64,000 nucleotides of DNA from Streptomyces asoensis (lineage in GTDB: Bacteria > Actinomycetota > Actinomycetes > Streptomycetales > Streptomycetaceae): NCBI RefSeq assembly GCF_013085465.1, contig NZ_CP049838.1, positions 4,216,001-4,280,000 on the forward strand, given 5' to 3'. The notes beneath the pieces are model-generated. The model did not search any database. It had not been told where the DNA came from and saw only the letters and a list, made by a program, of their open reading frames with translations. A program made the translations under genes and the position numbers. Shown here one piece after another: positions 35,352 to 45,510 of the stretch; positions within the stretch are counted from its first letter, which is position 1, and every line of letters starts with the position of its first letter.

Positions 35352-36520
35352 TCGGTGATCGTGCCTCTCAGGTAACCGGCTGCGTGACGCGCGCGTTCGA
35401 GGACGTCGTCCAGGTCGTCGCCGTAGGTGTTGACGTGGCCGACCTTGCGGCCGGGCTTCACGTCCTTGCCGTACATGTGGATCTTCAGCTGGGGGTCGCG
35501 CGCCATGCAGTGCAGGTACGCCGAGTACATGTCCGGGTAGTCGCCGCCGAGGACGTTGACCATGACCGTCCACTTGGCGCGCGGACGCGGGTCGCCGAGG
35601 GGGAGATCGAGGACGGCGCGGACGTGGTTGGCGAACTGCGAGGTGATCGCGCCGTCCATCGACCAGTGGCCCGAGTTGTGCGGGCGCATCGCGAGTTCGT
35701 TGACCAGGACCCCGGGAGACCCGTCGGCGTGACGGATCTCGAAGAGTTCGACCGCGAGGTGGCCGACCACGTCCAGTTCCTTGGCGATCCGCAGGGCCAT
35801 CTCCTCGGCCCGCAGCGCGAGGGAACCGTCCAGGCCGGGCGCGGGGGCGATCACCGTGTCGCAGACGCCGCCCACCTGCTGCGACTCGACGACCGGGTAC
35901 GCGACGGCCTGGCCGTGCGGGGAGCGGACGACGTCGGCGGCGAGCTCGCGGACGTAGTCGACCTTCTCCTCCGCCAGGACGGGGACGCCGGCCCGGAAGG
36001 GGTCGGCCGCCTCCTCGACCGAGTCGACGACCCACACGCCCTTGCCGTCGTAGCCGCCTCGGACGGTCTTGAGGACCACCGGGAAGCCGTCGCCCTCGGC
36101 GCCTTCGGCCAGGCCCTCCGCGGCGAACGCGGCGACGTCCGCCGGGTCGGTCACGATCCTGTGCCGGGGGCACGGAACGCCGATCGCGTCGAGTCGCGCG
36201 CGCATCACCCCCTTGTCCTGGGCGTGCACCAGCGCGTCGGGGCCCGGGCGGACGGGGATGCCGTCCGCCTCCAGCGCCCTGAGGTGCTCGGTGGGTACGT
36301 GTTCGTGATCGAAGGTGATCACATCGCACCCGCGCGCGAACTCGCGGAGCGTGTCGAGATCGCGATAGTCGCCGATGACGACATCGCTCACGACCTGCGC
36401 CGCGGAATCCAGTGGGGTGTCACTGAGGAGCTTGAATCTGATGCCGAGCGGGATGCCCGCCTCGTGTGTCATACGAGCGAGCTGGCCCCCGCCGACCATG
36501 CCGACTACCGGGAACGTCAC
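35348..36520 (-). CDS. purK: PurK, N5-carboxyaminoimidazole ribonucleotide synthase
   Basis: 390 residues with a GTG start ([16 protein letters not shown]). ATP-grasp enzyme with [34 protein letters not shown] and FVNEL-like [15 protein letters not shown] motifs. It uses ATP and bicarbonate to carboxylate AIR to N5-CAIR. First gene of the purK-purE-dipeptidase unit. Divergent from the GtrA gene; the 200-base space between presumably holds both promoters. Confidence 0.97.
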   Translation of the reverse strand: MTFPVVGMVGGGQLARMTHEAGIPLGIRFKLLSDTPLDSAAQVVSDVVIGDYRDLDTLREFARGCDVITFDHEHVPTEHLRALEADGIPVRPGPDALVHAQDKGVMRARLDAIGVPCPRHRIVTDPADVAAFAAEGLAEGAEGDGFPVVLKTVRGGYDGKGVWVVDSVEEAADPFRAGVPVLAEEKVDYVRELAADVVRSPHGQAVAYPVVESQQVGGVCDTVIAPAPGLDGSLALRAEEMALRIAKELDVVGHLAVELFEIRHADGSPGVLVNELAMRPHNSGHWSMDGAITSQFANHVRAVLDLPLGDPRPRAKWTVMVNVLGGDYPDMYSAYLHCMARDPQLKIHMYGKDVKPGRKVGHVNTYGDDLDDVLERARHAAGYLRGTITE

Positions 36521-36718
36521 GACCCCAGGGTATCGGCCACGCCACCGCGGCCGAATTCCGTGCCTCTTACCGGGACCTTTCCCGTCTCATACCGACCGTT
36601 TCCCCGCTTCTTCCCCGCTGGTCACGGACCCGTGAGCCGGACCACAGGAAACCGACAAGAGTGGTGGTTAGCATGGCTGGGTTGACGAAACCGAACCCGG
36701 ACGGGGGCCTGTACGACC

Positions 36719-37234
36719 ATGGCGCATGGTTCCTCGGGGCTGAGGAGGGTCGTCCGCGAGCTCGCCAAGTTCGGGGCCGTGGGCGGCGCGGGGCTGCTGG
36801 TCAACCTCGGAGTCTTCAACCTTGTCCGGCATCTCACCGACCTCCAGGTGGTGCGGGCCAGTGTCATAGCGACGGTCGTGGCGATCGCCTTCAACTACGT
36901 GGGGTTCCGCTACTTCACCTACCGTGACCGCGACAAGAGCGGGCGGACGAAGGAAATGACGCTGTTCCTGCTGTTCAGCGCGGTGGGACTGGTGATCGAG
37001 AACGGCCTGCTGTTCGCGGCGACGTACGGGTTCGGCTGGGACAGCCCGATCCAGAGCAACGTGTTCAAGTTCGTCGGCATCGGGATCGCGACGCTGTTCC
37101 GGTTCTGGTCGTACCGGACGTGGGTGTTCCGGACGCTGCCGGCGAAGGAGGCCGTGGCCGGCGCCGAATCGTTCCTGACGGTGACCGAGCAGTCCCGGGG
37201 GCCCGAGCCGAGGGCCGGGCAGCGGGTCGGCTGA
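36719..37234 (+). CDS. GtrA family membrane protein
   Basis: 171 residues with four predicted membrane helices (about 20-40, 48-68, 82-105, 118-138). GtrA signature: LAKFGAVGGAGLLVNLGVFN and AFNYVGFRYFTYR, with FRFWSYRTWVFR near the end. GtrA-type proteins are thought to flip polyprenyl-phosphate-linked sugars or assist their use in decorating polysaccharide. Fits the surrounding envelope theme, but no glycosyltransferase partner is directly adjacent. Confidence 0.9.
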   Translation: MAHGSSGLRRVVRELAKFGAVGGAGLLVNLGVFNLVRHLTDLQVVRASVIATVVAIAFNYVGFRYFTYRDRDKSGRTKEMTLFLLFSAVGLVIENGLLFAATYGFGWDSPIQSNVFKFVGIGIATLFRFWSYRTWVFRTLPAKEAVAGAESFLTVTEQSRGPEPRAGQRVG

Positions 37235-37285
37235 CCGCCGCACCCCACCCACCGTCCTTCCCGGCCGCCCTACCGCCCGGCCGCC

Positions 37286-38560
37286 CTACCTGACCGTCGG
37301 CTCGCCGTCCTCAGCGGTCCGCTTCTGCGGGGGCGTGCTGGACAGGAACAGCCCGAAGATCGGGGGCTGGGCCTGGAGCATCTCCAGGCGGCCGCCGTCG
37401 GCCTCCGCCAGGTCGCGGGCCACCGCCAGACCGATGCCCGTGGAGTTGCGGCCGCTGATGGCCCGCTCGAAGATGCGGGCGCCCAGATCGGCGGGGACGC
37501 CGGGGCCCTCGTCGGTGACCTCGACCACGGACTGGTTGCCGGTGACACGGGTGCGCAGCGCCACCGTGCCGCCGCCGTGCATGAGGGAGTTCTCGATCAG
37601 GGCGGCCAGTACCTGGGCGACCGCGCCGGGCGTGCCCACCGCCCGCAGGTTGCGCTTGCCGGAGCTGACGATGGCCCGGCCCACGCCGCGGTAGGCGGGG
37701 CGCCACTCGGCGAGCTGCTGCTGGATGACCTCGTCGAGGTCGAAGGTGACCGCCGAGCCGGTGCGGGGGTCCCGGGCGTTGGTCAGGAGGCGTTCGACCA
37801 CGTCCGTCAGGCGCTCCACCTGCGTCAGGGCGATCGTCGCCTCCTCCTTCACGGTGTCCGGGTCGTCGGTGAGGGTGATCTCCTCCAGGCGCATGGAGAG
37901 GGCCGTCAGCGGCGTGCGCAGCTGGTGGGAGGCGTCCGCCGCGAGACGGCGCTCGGCGGTCAGCATGCGGGCGATGCGCTCGGCGGAGGCGTCGAGGACG
38001 TCGGCGACCCGGTCGAGCTCGGGGACGGCGTACCGCTTGTGCCGGGGCCGCGGGTCGCCCGAGCCCAGCCGCTCCGCCGTCTCCGCGAGGTCGGTCAGGG
38101 GGGAGGCGAGTCGGTTGGCCTGGCGGATGGCCAGCAGCACCGCCGCGATGACCGCGAGCAGCGCCACCAGGCCGATGATCAGCAGCGTGCGGCCGACCTC
38201 CCGGGTGACCGTGGAGCGCGGCTCCTGGACCAGGACGGTCTCGCCCTCCTCGCCCCGGGCCGTCGCCTTGATCACATCGCCCTGGGGCTTGGTGCCGACC
38301 TGGATGACCGTCCGGCCGGGGATCCGGATCTCGGCGTAGCGGTCCTGCGTGACCTGGTCGCGCAGTATCTCGGCGGTGACGTTCTCCGAGCCCACCAGCC
38401 GGCTGTCCACGATGCTGGCCAGCCGCAGCGCCTCGGAGTCCACCCGTTCCTGGGCGCTGTTGCTGATCGTGCGGGTCTCGACGATGACGAGGGACACCCC
38501 GAAAACGGCGATGACGACGAGCACGACGGCAAGCGTGGACTGAATGAGACGGCGACGCAC
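37286..38560 (-). CDS. Sensor histidine kinase (HAMP, HisKA, HATPase)
   Basis: 424 residues with a GTG start and GGAGGG six bases upstream. Membrane helix 1 (about 9-28), an extracytoplasmic domain of about 100 residues, helix 2 (about 128-150), a HAMP linker, then ADASHQLRTPLTALSMRLEE with the phospho-acceptor His, and ATPase boxes (LIENSLMHGG, VTDEGPGVPADLG, NSTGIGLAVARDLAEA). Paired with the response regulator downstream in transcription order reversed: the regulator lies upstream and 150 bases away. Signal unknown. Confidence 0.93.
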   Translation of the reverse strand: MRRRLIQSTLAVVLVVIAVFGVSLVIVETRTISNSAQERVDSEALRLASIVDSRLVGSENVTAEILRDQVTQDRYAEIRIPGRTVIQVGTKPQGDVIKATARGEEGETVLVQEPRSTVTREVGRTLLIIGLVALLAVIAAVLLAIRQANRLASPLTDLAETAERLGSGDPRPRHKRYAVPELDRVADVLDASAERIARMLTAERRLAADASHQLRTPLTALSMRLEEITLTDDPDTVKEEATIALTQVERLTDVVERLLTNARDPRTGSAVTFDLDEVIQQQLAEWRPAYRGVGRAIVSSGKRNLRAVGTPGAVAQVLAALIENSLMHGGGTVALRTRVTGNQSVVEVTDEGPGVPADLGARIFERAISGRNSTGIGLAVARDLAEADGGRLEMLQAQPPIFGLFLSSTPPQKRTAEDGEPTVR

Positions 38561-38713
38561 GGAGCCCTCCGGACGGTGACTTCACAAGACCGGTGCGGGC
38601 AACCGACTCAGGGGCGCGGGGAACTGCGCGAGAAGCCCCCACGGCCCGCACCCGACGACGCGACGCGCGTCATCGGCCAACCCCCGCGGCTGAGGGTGCC
38701 CCCTCGGGGGAGC

Positions 38714-39391
<678 letters not shown>

Positions 39392-39917
39392 GAGCTGATG
39401 GTAGTCCGCGCCGGGCGGCGGCCGAAGTGTGATCGCCCAGCTGTTTCTTACTCACGGACATGCCGGACACTCGACGTGCCGAGCGGCCGGCCGTCCCCCC
39501 GTCGATCTTGGTACGGACCTACGGTCGGGGGATGGCATCCTGGTGCAGACCTTCAAAACCTCGCCCACGGTTCCTTGATCACCTGTGATCCGTGTCTCAA
39601 GTCCTTCCATATCAGGCGTTGTGCTGCCGTATGGTGAAGTAACGCCTGTAGCACGCATGGACCTTCGGCGGTCGGCTCGACGTCGAGGGTCTCCTTTGTG
39701 TGCGGGCCGGTCCCCGCCGGCCTCCAAAGGAATGACCTGTGGCCGGGCCCCCGACTCGAGGGGCGTGGATCCCGGTGGTCGCCGTCCACCGCTCCGAGAC
39801 CCGGAGCGGACTCCCCCGGGGCGTGGGGGTGGACGCCGCGGTCCGCCGGTGCCGGCCGCCCCCCACCGGGCGCGCAAGGCTCCACTGCGGCGCGCGTCCC
39901 GAGCAGCAAGGAACGAC
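39392..39917. other. 526-base gap before the POT transporter, with two dyads
   Basis: No convincing gene. Two inverted repeats stand out. GATCACCTGTGATC (39577-39590) has perfect six-base arms and could be an operator. CAGGCGTT (39613-39620) and AACGCCTG (39641-39648) flank 20 bases and could form a leader hairpin. Regulation of the transporter gene or the divergent response regulator is the likely use. Confidence 0.45.
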
Positions 39918-41423
39918 ATGGCGTCCAGCCTGACGAAGGACTCGGTCCGCCCGGGCACACCCGGCTCCGGGAAGACCTTCTTCGGCCACCCCCGCGGACT
40001 GGCCACTCTCTTCATGACCGAGATGTGGGAGCGTTTCTCCTACTACGGCATGAAGGCCCTGCTCCCGCTGTACCTCGTGGCTCCGACGGGCCTGCACCTC
40101 GACAACGCGACCGCGATCACCATCGCTTCGGTGTACGTGTCCCTGGTGTACCTGCTCGCCCTCCCCGGCGGCTGGTTCGCGGACCGCGTCCTCGGCCCCC
40201 GCAAGACGGTCGCCCTCGCCGGCCTGATCATCATGCTGGGCCACCTGACTCTCGCGGTGCCCGTGGCCGGCGTCTTCTACGTCGGCCTCGCCCTCGTGGC
40301 GCTCGGCTCGGGGCTGCTGAAGGCCAACATCTCCACGATGGTCGGCCACCTCTACGACGGCCCGAACGACCCCCGCCGCGACGGTGGCTTCACCGTCTTC
40401 TACGTCGGTATCAACACCGGCGCCTTCGCCGCGCCGCTGATCATCGGCACCGTCGGCGAGAAGGTCAACTGGCACCTCGGCTTCGCGCTGGCCGCGCTCG
40501 GCATGGCGCTGGGCCTGGCCCAGTTCCTGCTCGGCACCCGCCACCTGAGCTCGCGCAGCGACATCGTGCCGACCCCGATGTCCGCCGCCGAGAAGACGTC
40601 CACCCTGCGCAAGGGCCTGTTCTGGCTGGCCGCCGCCGCGGTCTTCTACGGCGCCGTCGGCCTCTCCGGCCACTTCACGCTCAACTGGGCCATGATCCCG
40701 CTCACCGTCATCGGGCTGATCGTCCCGATCTGGGTCATCGCCCGCATAAGGCGGGACAAGGCGCTGGACTCCACCGAGCAGTCGCGGGTGTCGGCGTACG
40801 TCTGGTTCTTCGTTGCCGCCGCCGTGTTCTGGATGATCTACGACCAGGGTGCCACCACGCTGTCGATCTTCGCCGACTCCTCGGCCGACAACAGCGTGTT
40901 CGGCTGGGAGTTCCCGGTCTCCTGGTACCAGTCGGTCAATCCGGTCATGATCATGGCAGCGGCCCCGGTCTTCGCCTGGCTGTGGCTGTGGCTGAACCGG
41001 CGCGGCAAGGAGCCGAGCACGGTCGTGAAGTTCGCCTCCGGTCTCGTCCTGGTCGGCGCGTCGTTCTTCGTCTTCCTCATCCCGCTGTCGATCGCCGACG
41101 GCGGCCACAAGGCCGCGGCGCTGTGGATCGTCGCGATCTACTTCATCCAGACGATCGGTGAGCTGACCCTCTCCCCGGTCGGCCTGTCGGTCACCACGAA
41201 GATGGCTCCCGCGAAGTACGCCTCGCAGATGATGGGTGTCTGGTTCCTCGCGGTCACCGCGGGCGACTCGTTCACCGCCCTGCTCTCCAACCCGGCTGTC
41301 GGCGGGGTCAACCTGGACAAGATGGGCTTCGTGGCGTTGGAAGCCGTCCTCGCCGTGCTCGCCGGCGTCGCGGTGTGGATGTACCGCGGCAAGGTCAAGC
41401 GACTGATGGGCGACGTCCACTGA
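39918..41423 (+). CDS. POT/PTR family proton-dependent oligopeptide transporter
   Basis: 501 residues from the ATG at 39918 (RBS AAGGAA). About 14 membrane helices. Family signatures: FMTEMWERFSYYGMKALLPL (the ExxERFxYYG motif for proton coupling), GGWFADRVLGPRKTV and GLLKANISTMVG with FTVFYVGINTGAF, the PTR2 signature region. It imports di- and tripeptides with protons. In the neighbourhood of two M19 dipeptidase genes, a peptide-scavenging link is conceivable but they are 5 kb away. Ends at a strong hairpin. Confidence 0.95.
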   Translation: MASSLTKDSVRPGTPGSGKTFFGHPRGLATLFMTEMWERFSYYGMKALLPLYLVAPTGLHLDNATAITIASVYVSLVYLLALPGGWFADRVLGPRKTVALAGLIIMLGHLTLAVPVAGVFYVGLALVALGSGLLKANISTMVGHLYDGPNDPRRDGGFTVFYVGINTGAFAAPLIIGTVGEKVNWHLGFALAALGMALGLAQFLLGTRHLSSRSDIVPTPMSAAEKTSTLRKGLFWLAAAAVFYGAVGLSGHFTLNWAMIPLTVIGLIVPIWVIARIRRDKALDSTEQSRVSAYVWFFVAAAVFWMIYDQGATTLSIFADSSADNSVFGWEFPVSWYQSVNPVMIMAAAPVFAWLWLWLNRRGKEPSTVVKFASGLVLVGASFFVFLIPLSIADGGHKAAALWIVAIYFIQTIGELTLSPVGLSVTTKMAPAKYASQMMGVWFLAVTAGDSFTALLSNPAVGGVNLDKMGFVALEAVLAVLAGVAVWMYRGKVKRLMGDVH

Positions 41424-41443
41424 CGTCCGCTCCCGCGCTTGCC

Positions 41444-41483
41444 GGAGGGCCGCCGTACCCGCGTGGGTACGGCGGCCCTCCGT
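41444..41483. terminator. Strong hairpin with T tract after the peptide transporter
   Basis: CGGAGGGCCGCCGTACCC (41444-41461) and GGGTACGGCGGCCCTCCG (41466-41483) are perfect 18-base arms with a four-base loop, followed by TCGTTTTC. Serves two convergent genes. Confidence 0.9.
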
Positions 41484-41505
41484 CGTTTTCTCGTCCTTGC
41501 GCCGC

Positions 41506-42849
41506 TCAGCTCGCCCTTCTCCTGGGCATGAACGTGAACACCGCGCCGCCCAGCAGGATCGCCGTACCCGCGACCAGGCCCAGGGCCTTCAGGGTGCCGT
41601 GGTCGCCGGAGCCCGTCTCCGCGAGGCCGCCACCGCTCGACGTGGACCCGCCCGAGGACGACGAGGAGCCGCTGCCGCCGGACGCGCCGCTCGCCTGTTC
41701 CGCGGTGTTCAGCGTGAGGGAGACGGCCGTGCTGTCCGGAGTGCAGGTGGTGGTCGTGCCCATGGCCTCGATCGTGAGGGCGCCCGGGGAGAGCGTGGAC
41801 TCACCGGTCGCGCCGGGCTTGTAGACGCCCGTGAGGTCCGGGATCTCGATCGGGTCGTTCTGCGGGATCGGCGCGGAGTTCAGCGGGCCCTCCACCTTCA
41901 CCGAGCCCTCGTCCGCGCCGCCCAGCACGATCTGCATGGTCGGCTTCACCTTGCCGGCCGGGATGTCGATCGGGCTGTCCATGACCGACTTCTTGAACTG
42001 CACGGTGAGGTCGTAACTCCCGCCGTTCTTCGTGGCGTTGATCTGGATCGGCGAGGTCGCCTTCTTCTCGCCGATCGGCGACTGGCAGGTGTAGGGGATG
42101 TCGACGACCTTGCCGGTGAAGTCGGTCCGGCCGCTGTCACCGCCGGACTCGGACGCCGACGGGGAGGTACTGGGCGTGCCGGACGCGCTCGACGAGGGTG
42201 ACTGGCTCTGGCTCTGCGAGGGGTCGGGGGACGTACTCGGCGAGGCCGACCCCGAACCCGAGCCCGAACTCCCCTCCCCCGCCGTCACGGTGATGGTCGC
42301 CGCCGGCTGGACGGCCTCCGTCGGCGCGCACTTGGTGTCCGTGGACAACGCGTTGACGACGTACGCGTCCGGGGTCAGCGTCACCTGTCCGGCCGCCGTC
42401 AGCTTCAGCGTGCCCTTCATGTCGGACAGCGTCATCGCGCCGCCCTTGGGGATCGCCGGGTTCTCGCGCGGCCCCTGCATCGCGATGTCGGCGGTCTGCG
42501 CGCCGGCCGCCTTGAGGGTGCCGGACGGCTGGACCGAGTTCGCGGGCAGGTCGATGATGTCGGGGTTCTTCGACGCGGCCTGGGTGAACTTCCAGACGAC
42601 GTCGACGGTGTCGCCGACCTTCGCCGTCGCCGGTGCGGTGATCTCGACCTTGGTGGTGCCGTTGACGTCGGGCAGACCGATGCCCGAGGGCGGAACGCAC
42701 TTGGTGGCGTAGGCCACCTCGGCGGCCTGGGCCTGCCCGGCGCTCACGCCCAGCAGGACGGCCGCCCCGGTGAACAGGACGGCGGCGCCCGCCGCTGCCG
42801 CTCGTTTCCGCGCGGGCGCACGGTCAGGTGATACGGCTCTCTCACTCAC
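41506..42849 (-). CDS. LAETG-type sortase substrate with two repeated extracellular domains
   Basis: 447 residues from the GTG at 42849, which overlaps the upstream stop (GTGA). Signal peptide (AAAAGAAVLFTGAAVLLGVS ... AQAA). Two related beta-domains of about 150 residues follow, separated by a Ser/Pro/Gln-rich linker: the first with YATKCVPPSGIGLP, the second with YTCQSPIGEKKATSPI. The C-terminus is a cell-wall sorting signal: GGGLAETGSGDHG, a hydrophobic helix (LGLVAGTAILLGGAVF), then MPRRRAS. LAxTG is the form preferred by class E sortases in Streptomyces. Related to the product of 44803-45510. Last gene of a four-gene operon; function unknown. Confidence 0.88.
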   Translation of the reverse strand: MSERAVSPDRAPARKRAAAAGAAVLFTGAAVLLGVSAGQAQAAEVAYATKCVPPSGIGLPDVNGTTKVEITAPATAKVGDTVDVVWKFTQAASKNPDIIDLPANSVQPSGTLKAAGAQTADIAMQGPRENPAIPKGGAMTLSDMKGTLKLTAAGQVTLTPDAYVVNALSTDTKCAPTEAVQPAATITVTAGEGSSGSGSGSASPSTSPDPSQSQSQSPSSSASGTPSTSPSASESGGDSGRTDFTGKVVDIPYTCQSPIGEKKATSPIQINATKNGGSYDLTVQFKKSVMDSPIDIPAGKVKPTMQIVLGGADEGSVKVEGPLNSAPIPQNDPIEIPDLTGVYKPGATGESTLSPGALTIEAMGTTTTCTPDSTAVSLTLNTAEQASGASGGSGSSSSSGGSTSSGGGLAETGSGDHGTLKALGLVAGTAILLGGAVFTFMPRRRAS

Positions 42850-43943
42850 GTGGATCCCTTCCTGCCGGGAGTCGTGGGAGTCGTGGGACTCGTCGGATGG
42901 TCTTCGTGCGGTGCGGAGAGCCGGCCCGCCGGGCCCGGACCGGTGTCCGGGGTGAACCACGGCAGGTTCGCGTTCGGGGTGGGGGGCGCGGGCCTCGGGG
43001 GCGCGATCGCCGTCCTGCGCCTGCGTCCGTGCCCGGGGGCGGGCGAGGGCCGTCGGGTGGCATGGCGCGGGCGTACCCGGTCCACCACCGCCATCCCGAT
43101 GCGGAAGACCGCCGCCGGCACCACCAGGCAGAGCAGGATCCAGAACAGGGTCACGCCCCAGGGGCGGCCCACCCCCCACGGCTGTTCGGCGAGGACCTTC
43201 CCGCCGTACTTCAGGGAGACGGTGTAGTCGCCGTGGGCGCCGGCGGTGAGTTCGACGGGCAGTTCGACGCGGGCCTTCTCGCCGGGGCCGAGCGTGCCGT
43301 GCCACTGCCGCTCGTCCCACTGCGGGGCGAACACCCCGTGGGCGGTGCCGACCTGGAAGACAGGGTTCTCGACGGCCGCGGTGCCCACGTTGCCGACGGT
43401 GAAGGCCAGGGTGCGGGAGGGCGGCGCCCCGAACCAGGTCAACAGGGAGCCGGAGCCGTCGAGCCGGGTGTCGGTGAGCACGGACAGGCGGCCGCCGGCC
43501 GTGTTCGCGGGAAGCGGTTCGACCGGGTGCCCGGCCACCTGGAACACCGCGTCGGCCTGCGCCTTCGCTCCGGTCGCGGTGACCACGTGCACCACGCAGG
43601 GGCACGGCACCGGCGGCTCGGTCACCGGCAGCGCCCGGCTGAAGTGGCCGTCGGCGTCGGTGGTGACGGCGCGCCCGTCGGCGTTGGCACAGGAGTTGGT
43701 GCCGCCGATCACGCCCCGGGCCGGTGTCGCCTGCCCGCAGACCAGCAGCATCAGCAGCGTGCGCGACCGCCAGCCGGTGCCGCTGACGGTGATCGAACCA
43801 CCCGTCCCCGCCTGCGAGGTGGAGAGCGTGACGGCCGGTTTGCCCTCCGCGGCGGCGGCCGGGCCGGCCGAGGGCAGCGAGAGCGGGAGCAGCATCAGCA
43901 GCAGGGCCGGCACCAGCGCCGTGATCCGGGGTTTGCCTCTCAT
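42846..43943 (-). CDS. Secreted, membrane-anchored protein of the surface operon
   Basis: 365 residues from the ATG at 43943, overlapping the stop of the upstream gene (ATGA). Signal peptide (ITALVPALLLMLLPLSLP). An N-terminal beta-domain has SITVSGTGWRSRTLLML and a pair of cysteine clusters (LLVCGQ, NSCANADG, PCPCVV), resembling neocarzinostatin-like or IPT-like folds. An Ig-like domain follows (TLAFTVGNVGTAAVENP). A C-terminal membrane helix (TLFWILLCLVVPAAVF) is followed by a basic/Pro-rich cytoplasmic tail. I do not recognise a named family. The layout suits a membrane scaffold working with the sortase substrates either side. Confidence 0.8.
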   Translation of the reverse strand: MRGKPRITALVPALLLMLLPLSLPSAGPAAAAEGKPAVTLSTSQAGTGGSITVSGTGWRSRTLLMLLVCGQATPARGVIGGTNSCANADGRAVTTDADGHFSRALPVTEPPVPCPCVVHVVTATGAKAQADAVFQVAGHPVEPLPANTAGGRLSVLTDTRLDGSGSLLTWFGAPPSRTLAFTVGNVGTAAVENPVFQVGTAHGVFAPQWDERQWHGTLGPGEKARVELPVELTAGAHGDYTVSLKYGGKVLAEQPWGVGRPWGVTLFWILLCLVVPAAVFRIGMAVVDRVRPRHATRRPSPAPGHGRRRRTAIAPPRPAPPTPNANLPWFTPDTGPGPAGRLSAPHEDHPTSPTTPTTPGRKGST

Positions 43944-44770
43944 GTCAGTGCTCCCCTCGCCGCGGCCCGGGTCGTGGCCGTTCGGCATGAGCGTCGCCGT
44001 ACGGCCACGGCGGCCGCCGCGACCGACAGCGCGCCGGCCGCCGTGCCCGCCGCCGCGCCCCACGGCACGAACCGCGCCGACGCCCGCCCGGTGGCCCGCG
44101 CCGCCCCCGGCGCGGTCACCGTCAAGCGGACGGTGACGGCGTCCAGGGCCGGGCGGTCGGGCCACGGTTCGTCGAGCGTGAGGCGCCGGCCCGGGGGCAG
44201 CCGGACGGGCAGGGTGCGCGGGGCGCGGTCCAGGACGGCGCCGAGGACACCGTCCGCGTGTACGGCGAGCCGCGGGACGAGGGCCGTGGTGCCGCGGTTG
44301 ACCAGCTCGTACGTGATCCGGTCGCCGCGCACGGCCACATTTTCGACGGTCAGCGCGCCCAGCTCCGGGCCGCCGACCCGGATCAGCAGCCGGACGGCGG
44401 ACTCCCGGCCGGTGGAGTCCCGTACGAGGAGTTCGCCCGCGCGGTCGCCGGGCGGCGCGGCCGCCGGGACCGTCACCGTGAAGGGCACCTCGGCGCGGGT
44501 GCGGGCGGGGATGCCGAGGGCCCGTTCGGCGAAGGCGACCCGGAGCCCGTCGCCGGTGGCGCGCAGCCGTACGGTGAGCGGCTGCGTGCCCCGGTTGGTC
44601 ACGGAGAGCGTGTCCTGGAGCACCGCCCCGGGCGTGCCCTCCGCGTAGAAGGACGGCCGTCCCCCACCGGAGGGCGCGACCGACCAGCCGCCGGGGGTGG
44701 CCGGGGTGGCCGCGAGCAGCAGCGGCAGCGACAGGGTCAGCAACAGGGCACGGGCGGCGACGTACGGCAT
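43940..44770 (-). CDS. DUF916/WxL-binding-like secreted membrane protein
   Basis: 276 residues from the ATG at 44770, with GGAG six bases upstream. Signal peptide (ALLLTLSLPLLLAATPATPG). The beta-sandwich region WSVAPSGGGRPSFY...LQDTLSVTNRGTQPLTVRL resembles the DUF916 (WxL protein peptidoglycan-binding) domain. A second beta-domain follows, then a C-terminal hydrophobic helix (AAAGTAAGALSVAAAAVAV) with basic tail. In Gram-positives such proteins hold surface proteins at the wall. Coupled by ATGA overlap to the following gene. Confidence 0.8.
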   Translation of the reverse strand: MPYVAARALLLTLSLPLLLAATPATPGGWSVAPSGGGRPSFYAEGTPGAVLQDTLSVTNRGTQPLTVRLRATGDGLRVAFAERALGIPARTRAEVPFTVTVPAAAPPGDRAGELLVRDSTGRESAVRLLIRVGGPELGALTVENVAVRGDRITYELVNRGTTALVPRLAVHADGVLGAVLDRAPRTLPVRLPPGRRLTLDEPWPDRPALDAVTVRLTVTAPGAARATGRASARFVPWGAAAGTAAGALSVAAAAVAVRRRSCRTATTRAAARGALT

Positions 44771-44802
44771 CGGCGGCTCCAGCACTCGTACGAGGGGGAC
44801 GG

Positions 44803-45510
44803 TCAGCGGTGGACGCGTGCCGTCCGGCTTCGCCGGGTCAGCCACAGGGTGCCGGCCGCGCCCGCGAGCAGGACCGTGCCGCCGAGGGTGCCGAGGGCGA
44901 TGGCGGAGTCCTCGGGGCCGGTCTGCGGGAGGCCGCCGCCGGATCCGCCGTCACTCGTGGTGCCGCCGGAGCCGCCGCCGCTCGTGCCGCTCCCGCCGTC
45001 CGGCGCGGTGACGTCGAGGGTCAGGGAGGGCCCGGGCTTGTTGCTGGGCGTGCAGGTGGTGGTCGTGCCCATCGCCTTGATGGTGAGCACCCCGGCCGTG
45101 AAGGTGACCTTGCCGGTCTTCTTCGGGGTGTATGTGCCGCTCAGGTCGTTGATCTTGATGGGGGTGTTCTCGGGTATCGCGGCCTGGTTGGCGGGGCCGG
45201 TGACGTTCAGGGTGCCGCCGTCGGCGCCGCCCAGCTTGATCGTGGCGCTCGGATTCATGGCGCCCGCGCCGAGTTCGATGGGGCTGGAGGAGACGCCCTT
45301 CTGCCAGGACATGGTGATCTTGTAGCCGCTGCCGCTCTTGACGCCCTTGATGTCGATGGGCGATACGGCGCTCTTGACGCCGATGGGCGTATCGCAGGTG
45401 TAGTTGACGTTCACGACCTGGGCCACGGCCGCGGGGGCGGCCATCCACACCGCCGAGCCGGCCAGGGCCGCGGCAGTCGCGAGCGCGGCGGTTCGCTTCC
45501 GGTTCGACAC
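44803..45510 (-). CDS. LPQTG-type sortase substrate with one extracellular domain
   Basis: 235 residues from an ATG or equivalent at 45510. Signal peptide (ALATAAALAGSAVWMAAPAA). One domain of about 150 residues begins VNVNYTCDTPIGVKSAVSPI and matches the second domain of the protein at 41506-42849, including the end motif MGTTTTCTPSN. A Gly/Ser linker leads to GGLPQTGPED, a hydrophobic helix and RRSRTARVHR, the sortase signal. First gene of the operon. Confidence 0.87.
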   Translation of the reverse strand: MSNRKRTAALATAAALAGSAVWMAAPAAVAQVVNVNYTCDTPIGVKSAVSPIDIKGVKSGSGYKITMSWQKGVSSSPIELGAGAMNPSATIKLGGADGGTLNVTGPANQAAIPENTPIKINDLSGTYTPKKTGKVTFTAGVLTIKAMGTTTTCTPSNKPGPSLTLDVTAPDGGSGTSGGGSGGTTSDGGSGGGLPQTGPEDSAIALGTLGGTVLLAGAAGTLWLTRRSRTARVHR

